Below are positions 11,340 to 22,484 of a stretch of DNA of 64,000 nt, in pieces (position 1 is the first letter of the stretch; every line of letters begins with the position of its first letter). A program made the translations under genes and the position numbers. This DNA is from Sipunculus nudus (Eukaryota; Annelida; Sipuncula; Golfingiida; Sipunculidae), in contig CM049309.1 in assembly GCA_026874595.1 (NCBI GenBank), positions 72,462,426 to 72,526,425 of the forward strand, read 5' to 3'. The notes beneath the pieces were generated by a model that worked only from the letters and a program-made list of their open reading frames with translations, had not been told where the DNA came from and ran no database searches.

Positions 11340-13090
11340 CTCTGGTTCGTGTGACTTGCCACCAAATGTCCTTGCTGAATGTGTTTGAATAGATCTTATG
11401 ATAATTTCATAAATATTCATGGGTTATTTAACCATTTATTCCGCAAAGAATGTATAGGAAAGACTATATATGTCATTAAACAAAAGAAACATCTGAATGA
11501 TATTCAACAGGAAAATCAGATAATCCACTCTGATATAAATGTGGAATGGCAGATGAAGCCGTAGAGAGCTTCATGCTAGAACTAAAAGGCACTATGTATA
11601 AATATACAACGGAGTTAAAGGATACTGAAGAAAATTCACAGGCTTATTTATATTATAACTATGGACCAGAAATAAAACCGAACGAAAACTTTATTATCAC
11701 TCTTGTATAGTAATAACTTCTCAACAAATGCAATAAGAGATAAAGTATCAATATATATATCCGCAAGTATATACTGAACATCAAGATATTTGAGCCGGAA
11801 TGCTTCGTTAACTTCTATAGTCAGATTTTATAGTCAATACAAATTGTTTATGAAACATATCACATTAGGGATATTTTCTGTGTTATGATAACGTTAAGAT
11901 TGATTTTACTTGTCATATATAGATGGATGATAGAGATAAACACATGACAATACAATTTAAATGCATTATCTATCATTACTTAATTTTGCAGGTTATTTTT
12001 CTGTTCTTTGCAAATACTTTTATTACTGTGATTATTGTTTAGATTACGGTATTTGTGTGCATGTTTGGTAATTAGTATACTTATATGCTTGATTTCTTTG
12101 ACATGTTTCGTTAACCATAATGGCTTTTATGTAATCATATAAATATGCTCTACTTGGTGCGACGATCAATTTGTTAATTTTTTGTTTGTATTTCGTCTTT
12201 TTTAAACACGACAGTTGAATTCATTTAAACACCACCATAAACACAACATTCATTTCTCTTATAATATTGATTTTATCATATTTAAGTGTAACTTGTCATC
12301 CTGTTTCGCTTAAATGTCATTGTTGGACACATGGCTTAATTTTGTCAACAACAAGACATTTTCCCATATTTATATAATTTGCATATGGGCTCATAAATCC
12401 TTTTTTGTCTTATCTTACTATTCGCCGTTGAAGATTGAACTCAACCACTCGATATGATTACGTACTTGTTCAATTTTGAAGAAGCAATATTAAGGTTTTA
12501 TCTTTGAACTGCAGTGCGGTTTGAAAGTCCCCTCCTATTTTGGAGAAATGCGCTTAAATATATGATCAATTATCACTTGGTGCAAAGTTGTCAGTAGTTT
12601 CTCTGAGACTTTGACCTCACAATTAACTAACTGAGGTTAACTTTGGTTCTCAAACTATGAGGAACCATGGGTATAAGGCTTATGCACATTTATGAGATCA
12701 TTGACCGTTTGCCTCGAAGTCCACATACATGTATATCTCTCTCAAAAAAGCTCACAGCTGGGCATCCTTTCTGTACACATTATCACAGGGAAAAATTGGC
12801 AGAGCTGGGACAAAATGTTATTGAAGGAGATGAGTTGTACCTCATTTACACGTACTGTGAACATTACATACATAACGGCTGGACAAAAGGAAGGGTTGAG
12901 ATCAAACACGACTCCATAGTTAAGAACATGTTCTTTAAAATGAACATTCATCGGTTTCACAAAGGGGCTTCATATAGATACCTCTGCATTCTGTATTCTT
13001 CTATTCTATAAATAACAGTGTACTGAAAGGTGAAATCCCTCGGCTATCTTGCCGCTCTTGCCGTTAAATCATATACGACACTGAATTCTT
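11340..13090. other. intergenic, downstream of DSE copy A
   Basis: AT-rich. A 114-codon plus-strand frame at 12,667-13,011 has no recognisable domain and no supporting splice or polyA context. I do not call it a gene. Confidence 0.4.
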
Positions 13091-13096
13091 TTTATT
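13091..13096 (-). terminator. polyA signal AATAAA of DSE copy A
   Basis: AATAAA on the minus strand only about 15 nt after the stop codon, implying a very short 3' UTR. Confidence 0.6.
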
Positions 13097-13110
13097 CCAA
13101 CGATACATTT

Positions 13111-15651
13111 CTAAGGTAACTTTGAAAGGTTACCAGTCTGTTCCAAAGTCCATTTGTTCATGACAAAGAGTGAAAGTACAGAAACCGTACTGGAACCTAC
13201 AATAAAGAACAGTTTTTTATATAATCGTACGCGCAACCAGGAAACCATCACAGAAATGGCTAAGGCTTGCAGCAGGAAGATTGCTAACAGAAACACTTGG
13301 ATACAAAAAATGTAATCCGTACCCTCAGTGTTACACCATTTGCTCTTTGGAGATGACGGGAAATCAACTCTTTTATGGTTAGTGCGATCAAACACGGTAA
13401 AATAGTGGACGTAACCGTATCCCAGGTTCGTCTGACGAAGCTTGCGTGTTACTTCGTATGTTCCGACGGAAGTGCGGAGTATCACCGCATCCTGTGAGCT
13501 TGATGACCGTAATACTTGAAACTGCTGTATTTCTACATTGGGGCCTGCGAAAACGTAAAGCATTTTTGTAACAGTTCCGGTCATAGTAAAGGAAACGTTC
13601 AAGTTTGATACATGAGGTGGTAGATTGTGAAACTCTTCCGGCCGGAAACAGAATACTTTCTTGATGACCGGACGGTGACTCTCACCTGTTAAACTGATCC
13701 ATATCCCAGACAATTGCCGGTTTTCCCCTACGGGTATATTAACACCATATAAGCCATTTGCAAACTGGATTCCGCGGAACTGGTACAGAATATTGTTAAA
13801 GAAAGCGCTGCCAACTTGTATCGAGCTGTCTGGTTCTTTCACAACGTAGTCCATCATAAAAAGGAGGTTTTTTCTCAGCAATAGAGTGGCTCGGTATACG
13901 CTGGCAAGTTTGAGTGACGATGGGTAAGCGTTAACCGCTTCCCCGGCCACATATAGAATTCCACCTTTATAACCATATCCGACAATATCCCCTCCTGGTT
14001 GTCTGATCTTCATGTGATTCCAGATAATCTTTTTATTGCAAGTACCTATTTGGCCGGCAAATGGGGAGATACAGTCACTTTCATCCGATGGACCAAAAGC
14101 CAGAACATTATCCAAGTAGGTGTTACGTAGGGAATAAAACCCTTCGGAAAAGAACATGTAGCCATTTGGTGAAAAAGTAAAAGAATTGTGATCTGGGTGT
14201 TCATGACCGTGGTTAAAAAGATGCCAGTGTTTTATAAAGCTGAGCTTGTTAAGAGAAAGAACCGACTTGGCCATTGAACAAATTGCTCTTCCATTAAAGC
14301 AACCTGATTTGAAAGAGAAGTATGATTGTGAATCAGAGCCTGGTGATTTGTACGTCACCAGACCTATATCTCGAAAGTAGTGCATGCCATGTCCGCTAGG
14401 CGGAGCTGGCAGCAGACTAGGATCATACCATATATATTCCAAATGAAGTGTTGCATATTCATTACCTGGTTGCACAATGCGGTTTTCCCGGACTTGCTCC
14501 GCGAGCCAGTTTCCGGATCCGTTTTTCATGACGAAAGTATCTAAAAACACAAGGTTGCTCTCAGGGCCGTAAAACCACCCCTGATTAGCATCCGCAAAGC
14601 CCATAGTGCTCTGAAAACCCGGCATGACGGTGTGGAACAAGAAATTAAAATGTTCTTTTATCCAAGGATTCTCCATATAGTTAGCCTTGCGGTGAATGCG
14701 TGCTAGGTACATGTACTGTGACAACGTTTTGAATACACCGCTTGCATATCCAACCCCGTCATATAAAGATCCGTCTCCTATCTTTTCTAAAATGCTGAAA
14801 GTTTGATCGAAGTATACCATAGCTGCGTAGTTCCATTGTGTGCTTTCTGTTGTAGAATTCCGGGCAACGATTGATGCCATGAAAATAGCTAAATAATTAT
14901 TCAGTGCTGCCTCCTCGAGGTAGGTCTGTCCCCACTCTTTCTCTCTTGATCTGTTGTACAGGTCTCTCGTGACATTAGTGATTTTATCCAAAAAACGGTT
15001 CTGATGATAGGCACAGGTACAATTCCAGAGAAAGTCGTAAGTGATAATGAATCCAATTAGCATATGTCCAACTGGCTCGTCGTTATCTGGATTTGCTTGC
15101 ACGAGCCATTTCCTCATTAGCATTTCATTCATTATCTTGAATAAAGTAGCATGCAGCTCACTATCATCTGGATTCAAAAGGAAATAAAATGCCAATGCTG
15201 GGAGATGTTTTGCAATTTTATGATTCCCAGCTAATGAATAATGGACAAAATTAACATAGGTATCCACTTGATCTTTGTTCAAAATAAGCTTACGTGCCTC
15301 CTTAAGTCTTGAATTGATTCTGGCATGAGATGTCTTTGCTACTTCACGATAACGCTCGACATCGTCAGAGGAAAAGAATAACATTGGGTGTTTATTTCCT
15401 GAAAATAATGTTTGAGTTTCCTTTTGCTTTTTCTGATTATTACTTTCAAAATGCATCCTATTGAAAATGATTGAAGAATTGTCTTTCCTTACTCCCAATT
15501 CTTTCCCTTTCACAGAGACACCTTTGTTAAGTTCTTCACGTGACATTTGGATTTTCAGGCTAACTTGCTCCCCTTGATTAGAACATTCACAGACTATTGT
15601 TAAGAGGAAGACGACCAGCTGAGGACCAATGCTCAACCATAAAGCCAGCAT
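13111..15651 (-). CDS. DSE: dermatan-sulfate epimerase-like protein, copy A
   Basis: Single-exon CDS of 846 aa. DSE converts D-glucuronate to L-iduronate in chondroitin/dermatan sulfate chains in the ER/Golgi. Family motifs in order: hydrophobic N-terminus (residues 1-22, signal peptide), HPMLFFSSDDVERYR (88-102), DGSLYDGVGY (293-302), WFYGPES (359-365), NGSGNWLAEQ (377-386), HGHEHPDHNSFTF (481-493), and two C-terminal hydrophobic segments (about 780-803 and 815-831), matching the two-pass tail of animal DSE. Length is somewhat below vertebrate DSE (about 958 aa). Of the residues reported as catalytic in human DSE (His205, Tyr261, His450), the Tyr is kept (Tyr302) and both HEH histidines are kept, but the His205 position is Ala248 (LEEAALNN against LQNHVATN in copy B). 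This copy may be inactive or altered. An acceptor (TATTTTGCAG) ends 7 nt before the ATG, pointing to a 5'UTR intron. Confidence 0.9.
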   Translation of the reverse strand: MLALWLSIGPQLVVFLLTIVCECSNQGEQVSLKIQMSREELNKGVSVKGKELGVRKDNSSIIFNRMHFESNNQKKQKETQTLFSGNKHPMLFFSSDDVERYREVAKTSHARINSRLKEARKLILNKDQVDTYVNFVHYSLAGNHKIAKHLPALAFYFLLNPDDSELHATLFKIMNEMLMRKWLVQANPDNDEPVGHMLIGFIITYDFLWNCTCAYHQNRFLDKITNVTRDLYNRSREKEWGQTYLEEAALNNYLAIFMASIVARNSTTESTQWNYAAMVYFDQTFSILEKIGDGSLYDGVGYASGVFKTLSQYMYLARIHRKANYMENPWIKEHFNFLFHTVMPGFQSTMGFADANQGWFYGPESNLVFLDTFVMKNGSGNWLAEQVRENRIVQPGNEYATLHLEYIWYDPSLLPAPPSGHGMHYFRDIGLVTYKSPGSDSQSYFSFKSGCFNGRAICSMAKSVLSLNKLSFIKHWHLFNHGHEHPDHNSFTFSPNGYMFFSEGFYSLRNTYLDNVLAFGPSDESDCISPFAGQIGTCNKKIIWNHMKIRQPGGDIVGYGYKGGILYVAGEAVNAYPSSLKLASVYRATLLLRKNLLFMMDYVVKEPDSSIQVGSAFFNNILYQFRGIQFANGLYGVNIPVGENRQLSGIWISLTGESHRPVIKKVFCFRPEEFHNLPPHVSNLNVSFTMTGTVTKMLYVFAGPNVEIQQFQVLRSSSSQDAVILRTSVGTYEVTRKLRQTNLGYGYVHYFTVFDRTNHKRVDFPSSPKSKWCNTEGTDYIFCIQVFLLAIFLLQALAISVMVSWLRVRLYKKLFFIVGSSTVSVLSLFVMNKWTLEQTGNLSKLP

Positions 15652-15658
15652 CTTTAAT

Positions 15659-15674
15659 CTGCAAAATAAGAATG
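15659..15674 (-). promoter_or_regulatory. splice acceptor just before DSE copy A start
   Basis: On the minus strand CATTCTTATTTTGCAG is followed by ATTAAAG and the ATG. A pyrimidine-rich stretch plus CAG supports a non-coding upstream exon, as in copies B and C. Confidence 0.5.
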
Positions 15675-16223
15675 TATGGTTATCAAAGATGTAAGTTAAT
15701 TGGCACTCAGTTTAGCGCATACCAGCATCCAGGCAAAATAGTACTTTTTGATCTGCCTCTCTCTCCCGAACCAAATGATGTAAAAATCGAAACCGGACTT
15801 GTACTCTAGTGTACATTTTTAGGGAATCGGAGGTGCATTCGGACTCGGAGGTAAGGACTCGAGATACCATCTAGAATTCAGTAGAAAGGGCTCTGTTATG
15901 TAACAGATATAAGGAATGTCAACAGAATATTAGGCCATTAAAATAATCTATATATATATTTACCAATTAAGCTAAAAAGTTAATTCTATTACGTTGTAAA
16001 TAATAAATTGTATGGCTATTTAGTGATTTATTTTGATAGGATTCACAACACGCGGTGCTATACTTTAAGAAAAATAATTCCTATATTTATAAATTTAGAA
16101 TTTCAATATTTATATATATATTATTAATAATATGGATAGTAACATATGAATAAACAATTTTCCGATCACAAATATCATGGTTATATTGACTCGGTTATCA
16201 GTTCGCAAATATTTTATTCTCCG

Positions 16224-16269
<46 letters not shown>

Positions 16270-19200
16270 ATTTAATGCTGTCAATGAATGCTTGATTACA
16301 ATTTCTTCAGTTCTAAAATTTCCTAAAAATAAATCCTGATATACACTTAAGTCCTGTATTTTTTTCTTAATGTTTTCATGAACAATAATTTTTCCGTTAA
16401 CTGTAATTATTCTTAAGTGATTTGCTTATATTGACAAAGAAACCCTGAAGACATGCTTGTGAATCCAGTTGGAGCAAAGCCCGACATTTTTCAAACCGCT
16501 CAACACAATAGAGTGCTGCAGGCTTTGTGTGTTACTTAATCAAGCACACTAAGTAATGGTGAAGGTTCCAACGCTTAGATCGGTTATTTTTAGCAAACAT
16601 ACCTATAAAATCAAGTGATTTAGACGTTGAAATTGGAGCTATGAAGAAGCATCATTCGTTCCGCCGATGAGACGTCGTTGGTTTGTCGAACCCTTTATGC
16701 ATCAGCTGAATTGACTGTGTTATCTACATCTCCACAAGTGTTTCTACTATTCTTTGGCTTCACTCATTTCATCTTTTCTTATCAGAGAGAGGATCATTGG
16801 CATTCTTTGGGCTACAGGCTATTTATTGTTACGCTTCTTTAGACCTTAGATCGGCACAGTGAAAATTTTGATACATCACACCTTGTTGGATACATATCTC
16901 CATATCGCTAAGTTCGTCAGCTTGTTGTGGAACGCTGTGTCTCCAGTGATTGTATAGTCAGGGTTTCTTTCTGATATAGAGTATTGATACAACAAACGTT
17001 GTATCATGTTACTCGGGCATATACCATGGTTTATAGATTCTTTTCTGAGGTCTGTTTCAATAAAGTGACCTAGTTATTGTTTAGAAATGTAAGTGACTAT
17101 GGTAACCATAATGACGTCACTGTCCTGTACCTCAGTCCTTAATAATGTTTGAAACAGATCCTAGGAGATTAGGTCATAGTTCTTTCATAAGGGGCAAATG
17201 CTGATATCTGTCAATTAACTTATTATGTTATATTAGATGGGCGTTGTGCGTGCAGGTACACATATGTTGATATATAGACCACTTCCCTTCATCTGCTAAT
17301 TAAACTTTAATATTCTTAATGACTGATTGTTAATTAACTGATAATGCGTGTATGTCTCTTTTCAGAACAATTTGCCAGGGTTGATTTTACTTAATACTTG
17401 AGTGACCAAACTTCAGCAGATCATATGAACTAAACAAAGCCACCGCAAAGCGCAGCATCCCCTCCCAGCTGGGGCAAAAATCGGAGGGGGTCTGATAAAC
17501 CGTAAACGTTGTCAGTGATTGAACAAGTAGGACGGTCAAATAAGTTTGGCTCTAAATGCTCTACGAGTTAATAATGGATGCCTTATGGCAATACGGCGTG
17601 AATTCTCTATGCCAACAATCTGACAATTGTGGTTTCACTGATGCGGATCAAGCATGTATCCTGAATTGAACATAGGCAGAAAAAAAGTTCTTCAGCACTG
17701 TATCCAGTTAATAATGAATATTCATACATCCCATACCAAGTCTAGTATGGAAAACTACCCAACACTACAAGGCTTCTGTGACCCCAATAAAGACAAGACA
17801 ATCGCGCACGTGAATGTGATCGAGCACGGCGGAATACTCTCTGCATGGAGCCCACTGAAATACTTTTAAGTGAAGTAAAACTATGTTTGAAAATGAGAAT
17901 GAAAATATATCGCCTGTATCTCGTTTTCTTACAATTTTAATCAAATATCGTCAAAAGTTTTGTAATACTACAGTTAATCGCCAGAATTAGATAATTGAAC
18001 ATTTAATGTAATTTTCACCAGATCTGTTCATCTTGGAATTGTTTTTAGGTATTTATTTATTTTCATAATGCGAATAAACACAAGAAAAATGTAACCATAC
18101 GATCAAAGTTCATTTTAAGTAGAAGCGAGAATATTTTCTACACTTTTTCTATGCCTTAATATATAATGACTTTCATATAAATGACAATACATGCAGGTAT
18201 TTGTTTAATACCATAGTTTGATCACAGCACACGATTAAGAATAAAATAAGAATATATATATTATTATTCAATATCCCCAACGAATATTTGAGTAAAGTTG
18301 CCAACAGACAAACCAATCAACCAGATGGAAAACATATACATCCCACCACGTCCAGCAGAAATGAATATCTTTCTTGTATATATTGATGGTATTTTTATGA
18401 ATACCAGGCGAAGTGTAACAGTTTTTCACACTTTAAATATTGAGGTTTAAAAGATGTATGCAAAGTCAGGGATGTAAGAATATAATGGGGGCTGGGGATA
18501 ATTACAATACCTGGGGAAATCCTTGGACTGCTCCCTGATTTTAGTTCTTCACGGTTCAACGCACGAATATAAACATATGCCGTCCACGGACTGGCGGACC
18601 CGTGAAGGGCAGTTCGATTCTATTGACGCTTGCCTGCACACATGCGACTAGTCAGGCCAAAATTTGCTCATATACTAGTATACCCGACACAACAGACAAG
18701 CTGATAAGGGATGTACATCCAGCGTAGTTTAAAATGACGCTTGTTCATTGTGAAAGAGTGTACATAAATCAGTATTTTATTTGCATGGTGTCATAACAGT
18801 GGGAATATTATGGTTCCAATGGGAATTCGAAATCTGGAATAGAGTAAGTGGCTTTGTTTTGTTGATCATCAATTGTCATGCAACCTTACACAGGTGGCGA
18901 CTTCACATACACGCTTGGTGTAATTCGTTTCTGGTTCAGTTCAGCTCCCATATGGCTGGCATGTATACCATACCGAGGTGTGAAGGCAATCAACTGTGTG
19001 CTTTTATATAAATCTTCATATGAAGTTAATAAACAAGGTATATAGATAATAGATTACGGTTCGGCCAATAGACAATGCAAAGCATCAGTACTTGGTTGTG
19101 GGGCTCTGAGAGTTTAGTAGATGTTTAGGCCAAATTTAGTATTCATAAAAACCCCCGACAACACAGACGCTGTAACTATGGATGCACAGAGAGGATGTTG

Positions 19201-20400
19201 AATTACTTATACCTGTGGCTGTGGTTCAGGTGAGTGCTTTTATGCGCCCATATATGACAGGTCGCACTATGGTCTGGGCAGCGTCTTTCCGATAACTCAC
19301 CATGAGTTCAACAGATTTTTACAAAAATCACTGCAAGTATTTACCAATAGATTGTCTCACCCATGTCTTGATTATCGGCAAAAACAAAATAATTAGGTCA
19401 AAGGTCACGAGGCTTCTTTGTTGTGTCCCTCGATATCTTGCTAAATATTTGATTGATTTTCATGAAACTCACAATAAACATTAACAAATATAATATCTTG
19501 CACGAGTTTGGTTCCTGAAAAAATTCACGCATATTTATTGATGTCAGAGGTCACATTACCTAGGTGTCGACGTGATGACTTACCAAAATTATAAAGGATT
19601 TTCAAGGACTCGCTATGAATATTTACCAAATCCACGCATATTTAATGAGGTCAGAAGTCACTAGACTTCTTTGTGGTAGGAATTTGTGGGGTTTAAATGA
19701 AATTCAGTATGGATATTTAGCCAATAAAATAACTCATTGATGCCCTGAAATCTACGTGCATATTTAAAGAGACACCAGACATATACGACAGGCATAGATT
19801 GCACGCTTGGGCTGCTTTTGTTATCATCTGATGTGTTAGTTCACGCTTCACAAGAATCGGTCGGCAGCATGATCTCTCCCTCCCAGGTTGCAATGGCAAC
19901 CAGCTAATATCTTACAGAACACCAACTGCCTCGCACTTTAATCCGGTTTTTTTTTCTCATATAGAGATCAAAACCTTTAATAACAGGATCTAGGACCTTT
20001 ATTGTAATTCTCCTCTCTTGTTGAGTCGAAAAAGCATGGTTTTAGGTCATGGTTGATGAAATAACAGTTTTAAAGATACATTGAAAAGACAACTTAGCAG
20101 CCATATTTAAAACCAAGGTGGACGCCTATAAGGGGCGCCGATTTTTGGGTCTATTTTTTTAAGATGCTTCAGGAGAGAAGTACCCCAGTGAAAATTTGAG
20201 AAATTTTGGTGCATGCGTAGGCGCTGGACTACTAAAGTCGGGAACAGATGTGTCAATACTGTAGATGAGAATAAGGTTTTAAGAGGGCATTGGAGGCGGA
20301 CGGTGTGACATGAGCCGTATTTATACAAAAAACATGAGCCAAGAAACGATAAGTGTATACATGTATGGTAAAGTAGATTTGTTCTCTCACCTTGTTCGAC
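15675..20400. other. intergenic / upstream of DSE copy A
   Basis: AT-rich, probably containing the 5'UTR intron and promoter of copy A, which cannot be located by eye. A TATGGTAACCATA palindrome lies near 17,100, within a loose inverted pair (GGTCTGTTTCAA near 17,049; TTGAAACAGATCC near 17,150). The 71-codon plus-strand frame at 17,654-17,869 (ending GGILSAWSPLKYF) is unrecognised and unsupported. At 19,290-19,760 there are three diverged units sharing CACGCATATTTA and GAGGTCA words. Confidence 0.4.
16228..16266. repeat. (AT)n microsatellite
   Basis: Uninterrupted (AT)n. Confidence 0.95.
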
Positions 20401-20406
20401 AAAGAA

Positions 20407-20845
20407 GGTATAGGGATCTTTACCGTTTAATGAAAGAACCATTTAATTTACCTCCAGTTTGCTCATGTCTGTATCATGAAGGTAGGGATCTTAACCGTTT
20501 AATGAAAGAACCATTTAAGTTACCTCCAGTTTGCTCATGTCTGTATCATGAAGGTAGGGATCTTAACCGTTTAATGAAAGAACCATTTAATGAACCTCCA
20601 GTTTGCTCATGTCTGTATAATGAAGGTAGGGATCTTAACCGTTTAATAAAAGAACCATTTAATTTACCTCCAGTTTGCTCATGTCTGTATCATGAAGGTA
20701 GGGATCTTAACCGTTTAATGAAAGAACCATTTAATTTACCTCCAGTTTGCTCATGTCTGTATCATGAAGGTAGGGATCTGAACCGTTTAATGAAAAAACC
20801 ATTTAATTAACCCCCAGTTTACTCATGTCTAAATCATAAAATGCC
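20407..20845 (+). repeat. 72-bp minisatellite, about six copies, open frame
   Basis: Tandem units of exactly 72 bp (the word GGGATC recurs at 20,413, 20,485, 20,557 and onward). Because 72 is a multiple of three and no unit carries a stop in this frame, a 166-codon frame (20,310-20,810) stays open, giving a 24-residue repeat such as RLMKEPFNLPPVCSCLYHEG. Each unit has two cysteines (CSC). Units are nearly identical, so the array is young. I see no signal peptide, splice context or family match, so I treat it as a minisatellite that happens to be open. Confidence 0.85.
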
Positions 20846-21603
20846 AGTTTGACATTTTCTCATTTTAAAGTTACGTTCTCCGGATACGTATAATTTACAT
20901 ATCAGTGATAAATAATTAGTATGAAAACACTAACATTACCAGATCAATTATAGGAGAAGCCTGCATATGCTGGTAATGAAGATTAATTTGTAGAGGATGG
21001 GTTGTCTATCAATGTAGTTAGCTCATATTGTTATGATAATCACAACTGACCTGCATGCGTGGATCCTTATGTGCGTCGCTCAAATGATTCTCCGTCATGT
21101 GGACGGGACTATTTTCGTTCCCCATGACAACTCCGATTCACAATAAAGAGATCGAGTATATGGATCGTAATATTCATCTTGTGTTTAGCGTTAAGATCTA
21201 CCGTTGGTTTTCTTCAATATTGTCTGGAAATATCACACTGTGACAGAGCTGACAGGGAATAACCAGGAATTAGAAATAGTTTGAAATAGTTTCGGGGTGC
21301 TGGATTTGGCATATACGGTGGGTGAATGTTGCACTCGTGTTATTAATGCGAATCACTTTTTCTTATTCATGCTATGAGGTGACTAATAGGCCTATCGGGC
21401 CGGTGTACTGACGTTAATATAACAACATATACACACACAAACAAACACAAATATATATATATATATTTATATATATATATATATATATATGCAGTCAATG
21501 TGTAAAATCAGGGAAAGTTTCATAGGGGATGTTTGCTTCCCTAGGAATTTAACCTTGCAAACATATGATATGAGATATTCAATGTATGTCAGGGTAAGGT
21601 ATA

Positions 21604-21654
<51 letters not shown>

Positions 21655-22470
21655 AAATATATATATATATATTTGAAATCCTCACATATAAATGTGTTTG
21701 TGATTGAAATCCAGGAAAACTCTAATTTTTGCCAAGAATCTTGCTAGAACTTTAATATTTTTGCCCACATTCAGTATAATAAAAACAAATGCAATAACAA
21801 AATTGAAAATTTAGAATAGTTGTGAAAACGTCAATCAATGCAAAAACTATTTAATTGAATAATCAATTGTGGGGAATTTCTGATCAATGAACTGTTATAA
21901 TGTTTAAACAAACTGTCCAGGGGGGGACATTCATTTTTACCTAGAACGTGTACACGCCTTTTGAACTCTGTTGGCTGCCTGCCCATATGTTCAGTTATGT
22001 ACTATTGTAACACGATACGATCCCTTACTCTTTACAGGGAGATTTTTTTTTCTTTTGACGTCTCAGACTGGTTTATGTAGTAAATGTAATATATTTCATC
22101 ATCGACGTCGAGTTTTATTGGAAAAGGTGACGCTTGATTGATTACAATGACAGAACAAGAATAATAGTGTAGATAAGTATACACTGTGATAATTTATAAT
22201 GTGTATACTGTGAAATGTTTTAAGTAAATATATAATAACTTGTTCATTTTTGACACAAAGTTCAAGCTTGTACCAAGGTAAGACAAAACAGTATTGATCG
22301 ATCAAAAAGGCTGTCAACATGCGCAATAGTAACATGCATGAAAGCGTACACATACCTTTACATACATATACAAAAAAATATACATACATATATACACATC
22401 AATAAATATGTATTTCCTGCTCATTCTTAAGTATCATAAGTTCGAAAACATTTTTCCACAGATCGTTTCG
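20846..22470. other. intergenic, microsatellite-rich
   Basis: (AT)n tracts at 21,451-21,490 and 21,610-21,673. No coding segment seen. The left part of the LINE 3' region may extend into the last 100-300 bp. Confidence 0.5.
21451..21673. repeat. two (AT)n microsatellites
   Basis: (AT)n at 21,451-21,490 and 21,610-21,673, separated by about 120 bp of unique sequence. Confidence 0.9.
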
Positions 22471-22484
22471 ATTTGGTTGTAACA

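Noticed and set aside
12667-13011. 114-codon plus-strand frame next to DSE copy A
   Set aside because: No domain, no splice or polyA support, and its composition is not clearly coding.
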